Source of the DNA: a virus
DNA length: 25,312 nucleotides
Virus record (IMG/VR): IMGVR_UViG_3300025128_000304
Coordinates: 1 to 25,312 of that record
Direction: 5' to 3' (one strand)
Part shown: piece after piece, positions 15,787 to 22,583 of the stretch
Layout of the letters: each line of letters opens with the position of its first letter
Numbering within the stretch: position 1 is the first letter of the stretch
Translations under genes and position numbers: made by a program
The notes under the pieces: model-generated
The model's input: the letters and a program-made list of their open reading frames with translations, nothing else
Database searches by the model: none
What the model was told of the DNA's origin: nothing

Positions 15787-17354
15787 TACATACCTTCTGG
15801 TATTGCTTCCGCTTCGCCTTCAGCAGGGGCCATTCCCTGCTGCTGCGCCATCATCTGTGCGGCCTGTGCGGCCTGCTGCATCATCTGCTCACGCTCTTGC
15901 GGTGAAGTACGCAGTTCAGCCGGTACGCCCAGCTTATCTGCAACGTAATCAGAAATTGCACCCATACGCGGAGCCATCTGACCTTCCGGCCCAAGCGCGG
16001 AAGATAGTTGAACCCACTGCGTAATCTTCTCAATGTCGCCCATGTTCTGCGCCTGAGCAATCGGAGACACAGGTGTCACCTTAACCTCAAGCCCGTTCAC
16101 ACGAAGCGGCATCTCAATCATGCCGCGCTCATCCATCACATACAGGATGCGACCGATCAGCGGCACCATTGTTTCTGTAATCAGGCGACCAAACGCAGAG
16201 CCAAGGTTCTGCGCGAGTTCCTTCATGCGCTCCGCAATCTCAGTCGCGGAACGCGCCGACATATTGTCCGGGGGCAGCGTGTCGTCGAGCATGATCTTCT
16301 TGATGTTCATGCGAAGATCGTTAATGACGATCTGTGACACGTTGAAGTCACCAGAGCGCGGCAGCATACGCAGGCTTTCGCCCTGCGGCCCGCCATTGCG
16401 CGCGACCGGGATGATCGCACCCGGCACGATGCGGATAGTCTGCGGATTGAGAACGCCGTCGTCAGCGGCGGTGTAAACGCCAGCAATCGACAGCGATGCG
16501 TTCTTCAGCAGCAACTCAAGCGTCTTGTTGAGTGTCTTGATGTCGGGGATCGCTGTTACCAGCGGGCCTCGGCCATAAACTTCGCCAGCCACTTTCATGT
16601 AACGCGCCACGATCCAAGGCGACGACTGCATCTTGCGCTGAACAAGCTGAGACTTACCTTCCGGCCAGATCACATGATAGTCGTAATCGCCACGCTGCGT
16701 GTCATAAATCGTGGCTTCCACCAACTCGATCTCATCAGTCGGCTTTTCCTCAATCATACGCGCAAGGCGATCAGGAATTTCTGCATCCTGCCAGTGTTGC
16801 GAAATTGCTTCAGCCTTTAGTCGCATACGGCGATACACGTTATCAACCTTGCCGTGCGCGCCTTCCTCAATCGCCACAAGGTATTGCGGGACAGACGTAA
16901 AGCGGATCGGCGTCATGTCGTCGCCGGGCTGTACCAGCATGACCGCCGTACCAACAGCGAGGTCCATAAGGAACTCGCCCATCGCCAGATCAAAGTTAGA
17001 CTGGCGCAGAAGCGAGAACATCTTTTCGGAATACATATCCAGCGCGGCCTGCGCTTCAAGCTGGCGATCCGGGGGAATGTCGGGGCCGGGTTCAAGGCGA
17101 CACCAGCGGCCATACGGCGGAAACAAGCCAGCTTGGATGCGGTTTGCAAAACGCTGAGTCGAACTAATCGCGGTCGAGTCAAACACACGCGCCATCTTGT
17201 TCTGGCCCGGCGACCCGCCACTTTCGTAGTAGCCGTCATACAAGTTGCGCTGCGGCAGAGCGAACTCGTAGCAGTCTTCGTAAATCTGCCGCCAGTTATC
17301 CTTGCGACGCTGCGCAAGGTCGTGGCGCTTCATAATCTGTTCAACAGTAAGCAT
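15786..17354 (-). CDS. Portal (head-tail connector) protein
   Basis: The 522-residue product fits the Head-tail_con portal family of podoviruses (T7 gp8 type; 536 residues in T7). It has an N-terminal WRQIYEDCYEFALPQRN region (about residues 21-37), RVFDSTAISSTQRFANRIQ (about 56-74) and GLFPPYGRWCRLEPG (about 76-90). A long body ends in a Q/M/A-rich tail (MMQQAAQAAQMMAQQQG). It forms the dodecameric ring through which terminase packages DNA. The ATG lies two bases past the stop of the upstream gene (TAG CC ATG). Confidence 0.92.
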   Translation of the reverse strand: MLTVEQIMKRHDLAQRRKDNWRQIYEDCYEFALPQRNLYDGYYESGGSPGQNKMARVFDSTAISSTQRFANRIQAGLFPPYGRWCRLEPGPDIPPDRQLEAQAALDMYSEKMFSLLRQSNFDLAMGEFLMDLAVGTAVMLVQPGDDMTPIRFTSVPQYLVAIEEGAHGKVDNVYRRMRLKAEAISQHWQDAEIPDRLARMIEEKPTDEIELVEATIYDTQRGDYDYHVIWPEGKSQLVQRKMQSSPWIVARYMKVAGEVYGRGPLVTAIPDIKTLNKTLELLLKNASLSIAGVYTAADDGVLNPQTIRIVPGAIIPVARNGGPQGESLRMLPRSGDFNVSQIVINDLRMNIKKIMLDDTLPPDNMSARSATEIAERMKELAQNLGSAFGRLITETMVPLIGRILYVMDERGMIEMPLRVNGLEVKVTPVSPIAQAQNMGDIEKITQWVQLSSALGPEGQMAPRMGAISDYVADKLGVPAELRTSPQEREQMMQQAAQAAQMMAQQQGMAPAEGEAEAIPEGM

Positions 17355-17356
17355 GG

Positions 17357-17629
17357 CTAACTCTTTTTATGACGCGCGGCAAAGTTTGCAGCGGCTTCTT
17401 TTGACCCAAAGCCCCAAGCCCGCAACGCAAGCGCAAGGCGCGTAGGCTCACCCTTCTTGTCCTTCATCGGACCTTCCATCCCGGCAAACCGTGCGGCAAA
17501 AGAAACGCGGCGCGGATTGGTCCCAGACTTGACTGGCGCTTTCAGGTTGCTGCCTTCCTTGCGCTCGAAGTGTTTGCGACCAGCTTCGTTCAGACCGCCC
17601 TTCGGATTCTGGTGCGCCTTCTTAACCAC
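17357..17629 (-). CDS. Small basic protein, DUF6321-like
   Basis: The 90-residue, strongly basic product shows the pattern of DUF6321 phage proteins: GGLNEAGRKHFERKEGSNLK (residues 11-30), then PRRVSFAARFAGMEGPMKDK and GEPTRLALALRAWG. Such proteins occur near portal and terminase genes; their function is unknown, though the charge suggests nucleic-acid or head contact. The gene starts at GTG within an 8-base overlap with the upstream gene. The methionine-free frame before it leaves no ATG alternative. Confidence 0.75.
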   Translation of the reverse strand: MVKKAHQNPKGGLNEAGRKHFERKEGSNLKAPVKSGTNPRRVSFAARFAGMEGPMKDKKGEPTRLALALRAWGFGSKEAAANFAARHKKS

Positions 17630-17843
17630 TAGACTTCTTGCCCCTCAAAATATCTGCGTCCGCCTTTCGCGCACCACCCTTGCCGCTAACAAAAGACTTG
17701 ACGCGGCCCATTGCCCACTGGTGCGCGCTAACCTTGGGCCTCGACCCGGATGAATAATACGCCCCAAGGCCGCGACGATAGACCTTCATCAGTTTGCCTT
17801 TGTCAAAGCGATCTGCACCTTTGATACCAGAAAACTCAGGCAT
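17622..17843 (-). CDS. Small basic phage protein with GGARKADAD motif
   Basis: The 73-residue product has YRRGLGAYYSSGSRP (residues 22-36), HQWAMGRVKSFVSG (41-54) and GGARKADADIL (56-66). Short proteins with this YxRGLGAYYSSGSRP...W...RV.SF...GGARKADAD pattern occur widely in phages near the portal gene, with no known function. It overlaps the next upstream gene by 8 bases and the downstream DUF6321-like gene by 8 bases. It is part of a run of five tiny lysine/arginine-rich genes. Confidence 0.75.
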   Translation of the reverse strand: MPEFSGIKGADRFDKGKLMKVYRRGLGAYYSSGSRPKVSAHQWAMGRVKSFVSGKGGARKADADILRGKKSSG

Positions 17844-18018
17844 TTTTACGTTGCTCCGAAACTCGATCCATCATTGCGCCGGTCAGCAAGCCACGCTTGT
17901 ATAGACGGCGCGTCCTTGCGATCTCACCGCGACGCTCATCAGGATTCTTTGCACCGCGAATATACTTCTTCGGTATTCCGCTTTTCTTGTCTTTCGGAGC
18001 CTTCTTGAACTTCCTCAT
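17836..18018 (-). CDS. Small basic phage protein (GIPKKYI type)
   Basis: The 60-residue product is very basic. It contains KSGIPKKYIRGAKNPDERRGE (residues 12-32), then IARTRRLYKRGLLTGAMMDRVS. Short proteins of this PKKY..GAK....R..EI..T...Y..G kind are found in many phages, often in this cluster, without a known role. The ATG at 18018 overlaps the preceding stop (ATGA), supporting this start. An RNA- or DNA-contact role is possible from charge alone. Confidence 0.7.
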   Translation of the reverse strand: MRKFKKAPKDKKSGIPKKYIRGAKNPDERRGEIARTRRLYKRGLLTGAMMDRVSEQRKNA

Positions 18019-18149
18019 GCCCTGCCCTTCGGCTTGCCAGACTTACGCATCGCAATCGCGACAGCCTGCTTGAACGGCTTGCCCTCTTTCATCAACATCT
18101 TGATGTTCTGACCAACCGCCTTGTCAGACTTACCGGACTTAAGCGGCAT
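18015..18149 (-). CDS. 44-residue basic protein, DUF6496-like
   Basis: I read this gene directly from the sequence: 44 codons from the ATG at 18149 to a TGA overlapping the next start. The product starts MPLKSGKSDKAVGQNIKMLM and contains GKPFKQAVAIAMRKSGK. This is the pattern of DUF6496-like phage miniproteins (MPLKKGxSxKxIxxNIxxxMxxGxPxKQAVAIA). Function unknown. It starts 8 bases inside the end of the upstream 53-residue gene. The family match is good, so a real gene is very likely despite its size. Confidence 0.78.
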   Translation of the reverse strand: MPLKSGKSDKAVGQNIKMLMKEGKPFKQAVAIAMRKSGKPKGRA

Positions 18150-18300
18150 AGGTTTTCTTCTTCCGCTTCATGGTCGTCTTCATGCTGACGTTCTCAACGC
18201 GACCACCGTACTGCTTGGCGTACCCTTTCGCCGCGTTCATGCCCGCCTTGGTGTAGGCGAAGGTGCGTGTCTTACCGTTTTTCATTACAACTTTTGGCAT
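18139..18300 (-). CDS. 53-residue basic miniprotein
   Basis: I read this gene directly from the sequence: ATG at 18300 in a TAATG overlap with the upstream gene, stop TAA at 18139. The product begins MPKVVMKNGKTRTFAYTKAG, continues MNAAKGYAKQYGGRVENVS and ends in a KRKKK cluster. Proteins of the MPK...FpYTkaGm.AAkaYAKk.GgkVen kind are frequent in phage genomes close to the portal gene and have no known function. Lysine content and size suggest nucleic-acid or capsid contact. It belongs to the cluster of five tiny basic genes between the MGG paralogues and the portal. Confidence 0.75.
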   Translation of the reverse strand: MPKVVMKNGKTRTFAYTKAGMNAAKGYAKQYGGRVENVSMKTTMKRKKKTYAA

Positions 18301-18506
18301 TAGCCTGCTCCTAGAGTAGTCTGCAATTCGTCGCCGCGTTGCGCGCCACCCGGCCCCAGCAAAGGGCGACCGGCGCGGCGAGAGCGTGTGGCAGCAGCGC
18401 GACGGCGCGCGTCGTCGGATGCCTTAACCGGCGCGGGTTCTGGTTCCGGCGCAGGCGGCGGTGCAACAGGAGCGGGCGCTTTAGGCTTGGACACAACGCC
18501 ACCCAT
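18300..18506 (-). CDS. MGG miniprotein, paralogue of the next gene upstream
   Basis: The 68-residue product begins MGGVVSKPKAPAPVAPPPAP. A proline/glutamate linker follows, then a basic helix (DDARRRAAATRSRRAGRPLL) and the end LQTTLGAG. Both ends match the upstream neighbour (18506-18742): MGG-[VL]-[VL]-S-x-PK-x-PAP at the start and RRA-R...LL.P...LQTTLG at the end, with a different linker. It overlaps its neighbours by TAATG at both sides. A virion or portal-associated role is possible from position. No function known. Confidence 0.75.
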   Translation of the reverse strand: MGGVVSKPKAPAPVAPPPAPEPEPAPVKASDDARRRAAATRSRRAGRPLLGPGGAQRGDELQTTLGAG

Positions 18507-18742
18507 TACTCGCTTCCCGATCCAAGCGTGGTCTGAATACCAAGCCGTGCGTCCTCACGCTCCGGCGAAAGCAACATGCGCTGACCGCCGATCTGGCGGG
18601 CGCGCCGCTGAGAGGAAAGCTGTGCCTTCTGCCGCCGTTCTTCTTCAGCAAGTCGCGCTTCTTGCCGCTCCTGCGCAGCGGTCGTCTCAGGCGCAACCTG
18701 AGCGGGCGCTGGCATTTTCGGGCCGCTAAGTAATCCACCCAT
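18506..18742 (-). CDS. MGG miniprotein, tandem paralogue
   Basis: The 78-residue product begins MGGLLSGPKMPAPAQVAPE. A charged helix (QERQEARLAEEERRQKAQLS) leads to the shared end RRARQIGGQRMLLSPEREDA followed by LGIQTTLGSG. It is clearly related to the following gene, but its middle is a Glu/Arg helix instead of a Pro-rich linker. I choose the ATG at 18742, in a TAATG overlap with the acetyltransferase stop, over an upstream in-frame start 31 codons earlier. It lies directly between the virion-type acetyltransferase and the portal cluster. Confidence 0.75.
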   Translation of the reverse strand: MGGLLSGPKMPAPAQVAPETTAAQERQEARLAEEERRQKAQLSSQRRARQIGGQRMLLSPEREDARLGIQTTLGSGSE

Positions 18743-19203
18743 TATCCGGTCCTCGCAAACATAATATGGTCTGCACCATCCGGGCCGTAGCCACGCATGA
18801 CGCCTTCTTCCGCGAACTTTAACGCACGCGCCCATCTAATTGCAACATTATTTCTACAATCAACGACTATCTGCAATCTATGTAATTGCATATCGCTATA
18901 AATTGTATTGAAGTATCGTATAGCACCGCGTGTTAGTGCTATAGGATTTGTTTCAACCTTATATGAAGTCAACAGCCAAGCCTCTGCAACGCCCTCCCAT
19001 ATAGGCATTGCGCCCCAGCAACACGCTATTTCACCACGAAGAAGCGCGGTGTAGCTGTGTTCATGCTGCGCCATAGCTTTGAGGCGCATGTCATAGTCAG
19101 GGAACTGCTGAAAATACATCTGCTCAAACGGGCGCAAGTCCATCATTCGCACATGCGCCCAATGAAACGGCACGACCGAAACGCTTGAGTGGTTCGTTAT
19201 CAT
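18742..19203 (-). CDS. GNAT-fold protein, internal virion protein A-like
   Basis: The 153-residue product resembles GNAT N-acetyltransferases of the kind annotated in podoviruses as internal virion protein A (T7 gp13-like). It has a central GVAEAWLLTS strand (residues 71-80), HRLQIVVDCRNNVAIRWARA (108-127) and LKFAEEGVMRGYGPDGADH (128-146), matching the end of the acetyl-CoA fold. Substrate unknown, and it may be purely structural. The start is uncertain: the ATG at 19203 lacks a Shine-Dalgarno, while a GTG at 19296 in the same frame sits inside a hairpin. Its codon use is visibly more AT-rich than that of its neighbours (about 18830-18990), suggesting separate acquisition. Confidence 0.72.
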   Translation of the reverse strand: MITNHSSVSVVPFHWAHVRMMDLRPFEQMYFQQFPDYDMRLKAMAQHEHSYTALLRGEIACCWGAMPIWEGVAEAWLLTSYKVETNPIALTRGAIRYFNTIYSDMQLHRLQIVVDCRNNVAIRWARALKFAEEGVMRGYGPDGADHIMFARTG

Positions 19204-19271
19204 AGATGTTGTGTGTGTGTTGTCGTCATGGTACAAAATGTGCGTTGTGTGTAAGTTTCTCCCTGTGTACT

Positions 19272-19313
19272 TAGGGCGTGTGTTTTTCTCCGGCACACGC
19301 CCTATTTTTTTTT
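19272..19313 (+). terminator. Intrinsic terminator facing against the operon
   Basis: An 11-base-pair stem (TAGGGCGTGTG 19272-19282 with CACACGCCCTA 19294-19304, loop of 11 bases) is followed on the plus strand by nine T (19305-19313). This is a full rho-independent terminator for plus-strand transcription. On the minus strand, where the surrounding genes lie, the hairpin is preceded by A and followed by AAGTAC, so it does not terminate that transcript. It lies right at the large terminase stop codon. Confidence 0.8.
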
Positions 19314-20868
19314 ACGCAAACACATTGAAATCCATGTTGGCTTGAGCCTGCTTAAACAGCGGCTTGCCATTCGGGTTCCGCGTAAGGCGACGATGTTCGC
19401 CACCACCCAACATCAGATAGCCATACGCATCACCGACATGCGAGTGATCGTTCTTCGATGGCACGTCGCGGAAGCGTTCATGCCCAGCACCAATCGCCAT
19501 GCGCTTGAAGTGATAGCCCCCGGCAAGCGACTTGCGGATGCGGTTGCAATCTTTCGACACAAGCAAACCCGGCTTACCGTCAATCAACCTGTTCATCGGC
19601 ATCGCACCAGCCTCACGACGCACCATAAAGTCGTTTGAGTTGGTCGGCTGCGCCCTGAGTCCAAGCGTCCGCAGGTGGTCAAACGCCGTCACTTCAAAGA
19701 TTTCGTCGCGTTTACCGCCTGCGGGGTCGCCCCAGATGAACACCTCGCATTTATCGAACTTCGTCGAAATGTCTGCCATCAGGTGATGGGCGAATCTCTC
19801 TAGGCCCATATCAAAGGCTACCAACTCATGCACGACATGCCAACGACCATTCGGCATCTTCTGTCCAAACACAGCCGCAGGCGTCAGACCAAAGTCGAGC
19901 CCGATATGTACGGGCAACCCGACCTCAATCTCAACATCAGCCGCCATCAGGCTGTCGCTGTATTCGTGCCACACGGGCTTGCCGTCCTGCACATACACAT
20001 ACTTCGCACCAGCATAACACTCGATCCAGTCCAGCGTCTTGCCCGCCAACTGCTGCTCGTAATAACCGGGCGGCAGGTTGCTGACGTTCTCTGCCTTTGG
20101 GTTCAAGCGCCAATACTTGTTAGCGCCAAACAGCGCGTCGTCATGCTCCTTAGTCGCCTCAACCACGCCACCGGGCTGCTTGTAGAACTTCCACGGATAG
20201 CGACCACGGATCGGGTTCTTCTCTGCCAACTCGTGCCACCAATGATCTGAATCCATCGGGTTCGTACTCATCCAGACGCCACGCCACGGACAGCCACCAT
20301 GCTTCTTCGTCGGGTAACGACCGACACGCGAAGTCAATCCATCGACCACCGCCTTCGGCAACTCCCGCGCCTCGTCAACAAAGCCACCCGTCAGTTCCAG
20401 CGACAGCAGCTTCCGCACGTCACGCGGCTGGTCCAGCGCCAGAAAGATAACTTCGCAGTCCAGCCCCGGCGCACCATCGCGCTCAGGCAGCTTGATGTGA
20501 TGCGTGATCGGCGGCGACCAACGCATCTCGCCCCAAGTGTTCTCAGGGAATATCTCCTGCCACGTCTTGATCGTCGTGGTCCGCAACTCAGGATAGCTGT
20601 TACGAATAACCGCGAACCGCGTGTAGCGGATGTTATCAACCGGCGATGGCGGTTGCTTCACGGCGCGCAATATCACTTCCGCCAGACTCGCATAGGTCTT
20701 GCCGGAACCAACCGGCCCCATCAAGCCACGAACAAAGCTGTCGTCGTTCAGAAAATTCCACGTTGTCGGACTTTGCGAAAAGTCCAAGTTCAACCCGGTG
20801 AGCGCGTCGTCGCCCTTCTGGCGGCGACGGCGCGGCGAACGATCCGTGGCACGCTGTGATCTAGGCAT
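19312..20868 (-). CDS. terL: Terminase large subunit
   Basis: The 518-residue ATPase-nuclease packages DNA through the portal. Visible motifs are Walker A GPVGSGKT (residues 51-58), a Walker B/catalytic GGFVDEARE (161-169, E166), motif III STNP (201-204), and the RNase H-like nuclease with HIGLDFGLTP (D325), WGDPAGG (D381) and HSHVGDAYGY (D480). An Arg-rich N-terminus (SPRRRRQKG) is odd and may bind nucleic acid. I choose the ATG at 20868, with GGAG 7 bases before it, over one 9 codons upstream. It overlaps the upstream zinc-ribbon gene by 8 bases. Length and motif order fit podovirus-type terminases. Confidence 0.95.
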   Translation of the reverse strand: MPRSQRATDRSPRRRRQKGDDALTGLNLDFSQSPTTWNFLNDDSFVRGLMGPVGSGKTYASLAEVILRAVKQPPSPVDNIRYTRFAVIRNSYPELRTTTIKTWQEIFPENTWGEMRWSPPITHHIKLPERDGAPGLDCEVIFLALDQPRDVRKLLSLELTGGFVDEARELPKAVVDGLTSRVGRYPTKKHGGCPWRGVWMSTNPMDSDHWWHELAEKNPIRGRYPWKFYKQPGGVVEATKEHDDALFGANKYWRLNPKAENVSNLPPGYYEQQLAGKTLDWIECYAGAKYVYVQDGKPVWHEYSDSLMAADVEIEVGLPVHIGLDFGLTPAAVFGQKMPNGRWHVVHELVAFDMGLERFAHHLMADISTKFDKCEVFIWGDPAGGKRDEIFEVTAFDHLRTLGLRAQPTNSNDFMVRREAGAMPMNRLIDGKPGLLVSKDCNRIRKSLAGGYHFKRMAIGAGHERFRDVPSKNDHSHVGDAYGYLMLGGGEHRRLTRNPNGKPLFKQAQANMDFNVFA

Positions 20869-21079
20869 CGTAATGCTCCGGTATAACAACCTCAATCAAT
20901 GTGCGATTGCACGAACCGCACACCACTTCTTGCTCACCATCATACACGCGACCGCGTGTCGGCTCTCCACAGAAATCACATTCAATGTATTCTGCGTAGA
21001 ACCTGACAAACGGGTATTCACCGTTAAAACGCTGGCCCACGAACGAGCAACCCTTCCTGCGGCACATGAACGGCATCAT
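20861..21079 (-). CDS. Small zinc-ribbon protein
   Basis: The 72-residue product carries three cysteine pairs: C6-x4-C11, C34-x2-C37 and C54-x2-C57. The last two form a zinc ribbon (CDFCGEP...CGSCNR, spacing 16). The frame is open about 50 codons further upstream, but that part is an arginine-rich shadow of the neighbouring gene, and AGGCGG stands 5 bases before the ATG at 21079. It overlaps the end of the next gene upstream by 56 bases and the terminase start by 8. Such ribbons often bind DNA or RNA; a packaging accessory role is suggested only by position. Confidence 0.7.
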   Translation of the reverse strand: MMPFMCRRKGCSFVGQRFNGEYPFVRFYAEYIECDFCGEPTRGRVYDGEQEVVCGSCNRTLIEVVIPEHYDA

Positions 21080-21386
21080 CAAACCGCCTGCCCGCCAATT
21101 TCTCTGCCCACACATCTTCAACCGTTTTGCGTGGCCGGGCAAGTGCCTTCGCCTTGCGCTTCGCTTGCTCCTCCTTGAAACGCAGCTTCGCTTCAAAACG
21201 CACCCAATACTGGTCGCGGTCTGCCTTATCAATCAGCTTCGTCTCGCGTGTACGATCCTTCTTGCGCTGCAACTCATACAACTCGTTAAAGCACTCCGGG
21301 TGGAACGCATTGCCCACAGCAACCAGCTTCGGCGTTGTCACCAAAGGCTTCTTGCAGTGTTGGCACATGAAAGTTTTGGCCATCAT
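21024..21386 (-). CDS. Zinc-finger plus basic helix protein
   Basis: The 120-residue product starts with a C8-x2-C11-x17-H29-x2-C32 finger (CQHCKKP...HPECF), half of a LIM-like or FYVE-like site. A highly charged helix follows (about residues 40-90, Lys/Arg/Glu-rich, e.g. LRFKEEQAKRKAKALARPRK). Two adjacent ATGs (21386 and 21383) both lie in range of AGGAGAAAG; the second overlaps the upstream stop. The gene lies between the small and large terminase genes. A DNA-contact role near packaging is plausible but unproven. Confidence 0.75.
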   Translation of the reverse strand: MMAKTFMCQHCKKPLVTTPKLVAVGNAFHPECFNELYELQRKKDRTRETKLIDKADRDQYWVRFEAKLRFKEEQAKRKAKALARPRKTVEDVWAEKLAGRRFDDAVHVPQEGLLVRGPAF

Positions 21387-21793
21387 TCTTTCTCCTGTGT
21401 GTCTTCATCAATTATTTGGTAGGTCGTTGTGTCTGGACCCTTCACGTTAATCCCGATCATGCTGGGACGGCGGTCATCACTATTCGGCTCAAGCAAGCCA
21501 CGATGCTTCGCCAACAGGCGCAAGGCAGATAGCTTGTCGTGCATCTCCACCTCAATCGTGTTGCCCTCCTCGCCGGGCGTGATCTTCACCTTCTTGATTG
21601 CGCGACGAGCGCGCGCAGATAGCTGATCCGACGCCCTAACCTGAACGCGACCCATCTCATCCCACGACAGCACGTCCGTAATCTCGCTGCCCGACAGCGC
21701 CTCAAGTTCCTGTACGACCGCTTGTCGGCGGTCCTCGTCTGCCGCCTCTAGCGCGGCGCGTGCTTCACGAACGGATAAGGGTTTGTCAGACAC
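21383..21793 (-). CDS. terS: Terminase small subunit, putative
   Basis: The 136-residue product has a charged helical N-terminus (SVREARAALEAADEDRR), a middle ALSGSEITDVLSWDEMG region (residues 32-48), a basic RARRAIKKVKI stretch (61-71) and MHDKLSALRLLAKHRGLLE (84-102). The HDKLSALxLLAKHxGL motif is typical of phage small terminase C-terminal parts. Position two genes before terL supports the call. Translation starts at GTG (21793, or 21796) with GAGGGG 7 or 4 bases upstream, overlapping the end of the PAPS-reductase-like gene. In-frame upstream ATGs would run far into that gene. Confidence 0.8.
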   Translation of the reverse strand: MSDKPLSVREARAALEAADEDRRQAVVQELEALSGSEITDVLSWDEMGRVQVRASDQLSARARRAIKKVKITPGEEGNTIEVEMHDKLSALRLLAKHRGLLEPNSDDRRPSMIGINVKGPDTTTYQIIDEDTQEKE

Positions 21794-22583
21794 CACACAT
21801 CCCCTCACACTCCTCGTTGAAAAAATTGAGCTGCCCCATGTCTTCCAAGTTGCGGAAGTCCACTTCGTCCAGCGGCTTGCAGGAGCGGTGCAAATATTGC
21901 GGCCCATCACTAGTCCCTACGTTGCGTATCTGCTCATCAAATTCCACGGCCTGCGCGAACGACTCAGGGTCGGTCATCTTCATATCGCGCCAAAGTGCGT
22001 CATTATGAAAAGGACAGCCAATACATGCCGACTTTGCCAGCGACCGACCGGGGTAGTTTTTCTCAAACCACCGCAGACAGTCCTGCCGCGACATGCCCGC
22101 GTCAATCAGTGGCCAGACGTTCTCCACCCAAGCGTCACGGGAGGGCTTCATCCTCATGGCTTCGTCGGTGCTAATGCCAATCCACTGCCGAACCTGCACG
22201 CCTTTCGGGGCGCGCTGCCGGTATTTCAGGCCCAGCAATTCCCGCAGTTTTTTTCTTATCGGATAGATTTTATAGTCAGCCGTGCATTGCCTCATTCCCA
22301 TGCCGCTAGAGTCAGAGAAAAACGGGATTGCCGAGTATTTGCGCGGCTTTCCATTTCGCTCGGAATTAACGTGGTCGGCGCGAATATCCCCCGCCGTGAC
22401 GCGGTGAACTGGAAACGAAAGCTGCGTTTCCAACCAGTCCAAGTGTTCGTAAACGCCCGCTGGCTCAAATTGCGTGTCCGCGAAAATCGCGCAATCCGGC
22501 ATCGGCGTGAGTTCGCCCCGCGCCGCCATCAGCGCCATAACGGTGCTTTGAACGCCAGCACCTAGCGATATAACCTCAATCAT
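21786..22583 (-). CDS. PAPS-reductase / PP-loop family protein with Fe-S cysteine set
   Basis: The 265-residue product begins with a PP-loop, SLGAGVQST (residues 6-14), of the adenine nucleotide alpha-hydrolase/PAPS reductase superfamily, and has FADTQFEP (34-41). Four cysteines occur as RQC100TADYKI, C187IGC190PFH and HRSC235, a spacing that could ligate a [4Fe-4S] cluster as in some thiolation and reductase enzymes. ALWRDMK follows the CxxCPFH. Homologues are often called phage PAPS reductases, but the true substrate is unknown: sulfate reduction, tRNA or DNA thiolation are all possible. AAGGTGG precedes the ATG. It sits directly before the terminase genes. Confidence 0.82.
   Translation of the reverse strand: MIEVISLGAGVQSTVMALMAARGELTPMPDCAIFADTQFEPAGVYEHLDWLETQLSFPVHRVTAGDIRADHVNSERNGKPRKYSAIPFFSDSSGMGMRQCTADYKIYPIRKKLRELLGLKYRQRAPKGVQVRQWIGISTDEAMRMKPSRDAWVENVWPLIDAGMSRQDCLRWFEKNYPGRSLAKSACIGCPFHNDALWRDMKMTDPESFAQAVEFDEQIRNVGTSDGPQYLHRSCKPLDEVDFRNLEDMGQLNFFNEECEGMCGV

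Noticed and set aside
20299-20859. Plus-strand Arg-rich frame opposite terL
   Set aside because: Antisense shadow of the terminase; arginine-rich low-complexity product and no start signal.
20869-21232. N-terminal extension of the zinc-ribbon protein (start at 21232)
   Set aside because: The extension is Arg/Ser-rich and out of frame with the well-supported finger protein gene it overlaps; the ATG at 21079 has a proper ribosome-binding site.
21783-22565. Plus-strand frame of 260 codons opposite the PP-loop gene
   Set aside because: It is the exact antisense of a gene with clear PP-loop and CxxC motifs; the antisense product is Arg/His/Pro-rich without recognisable features.
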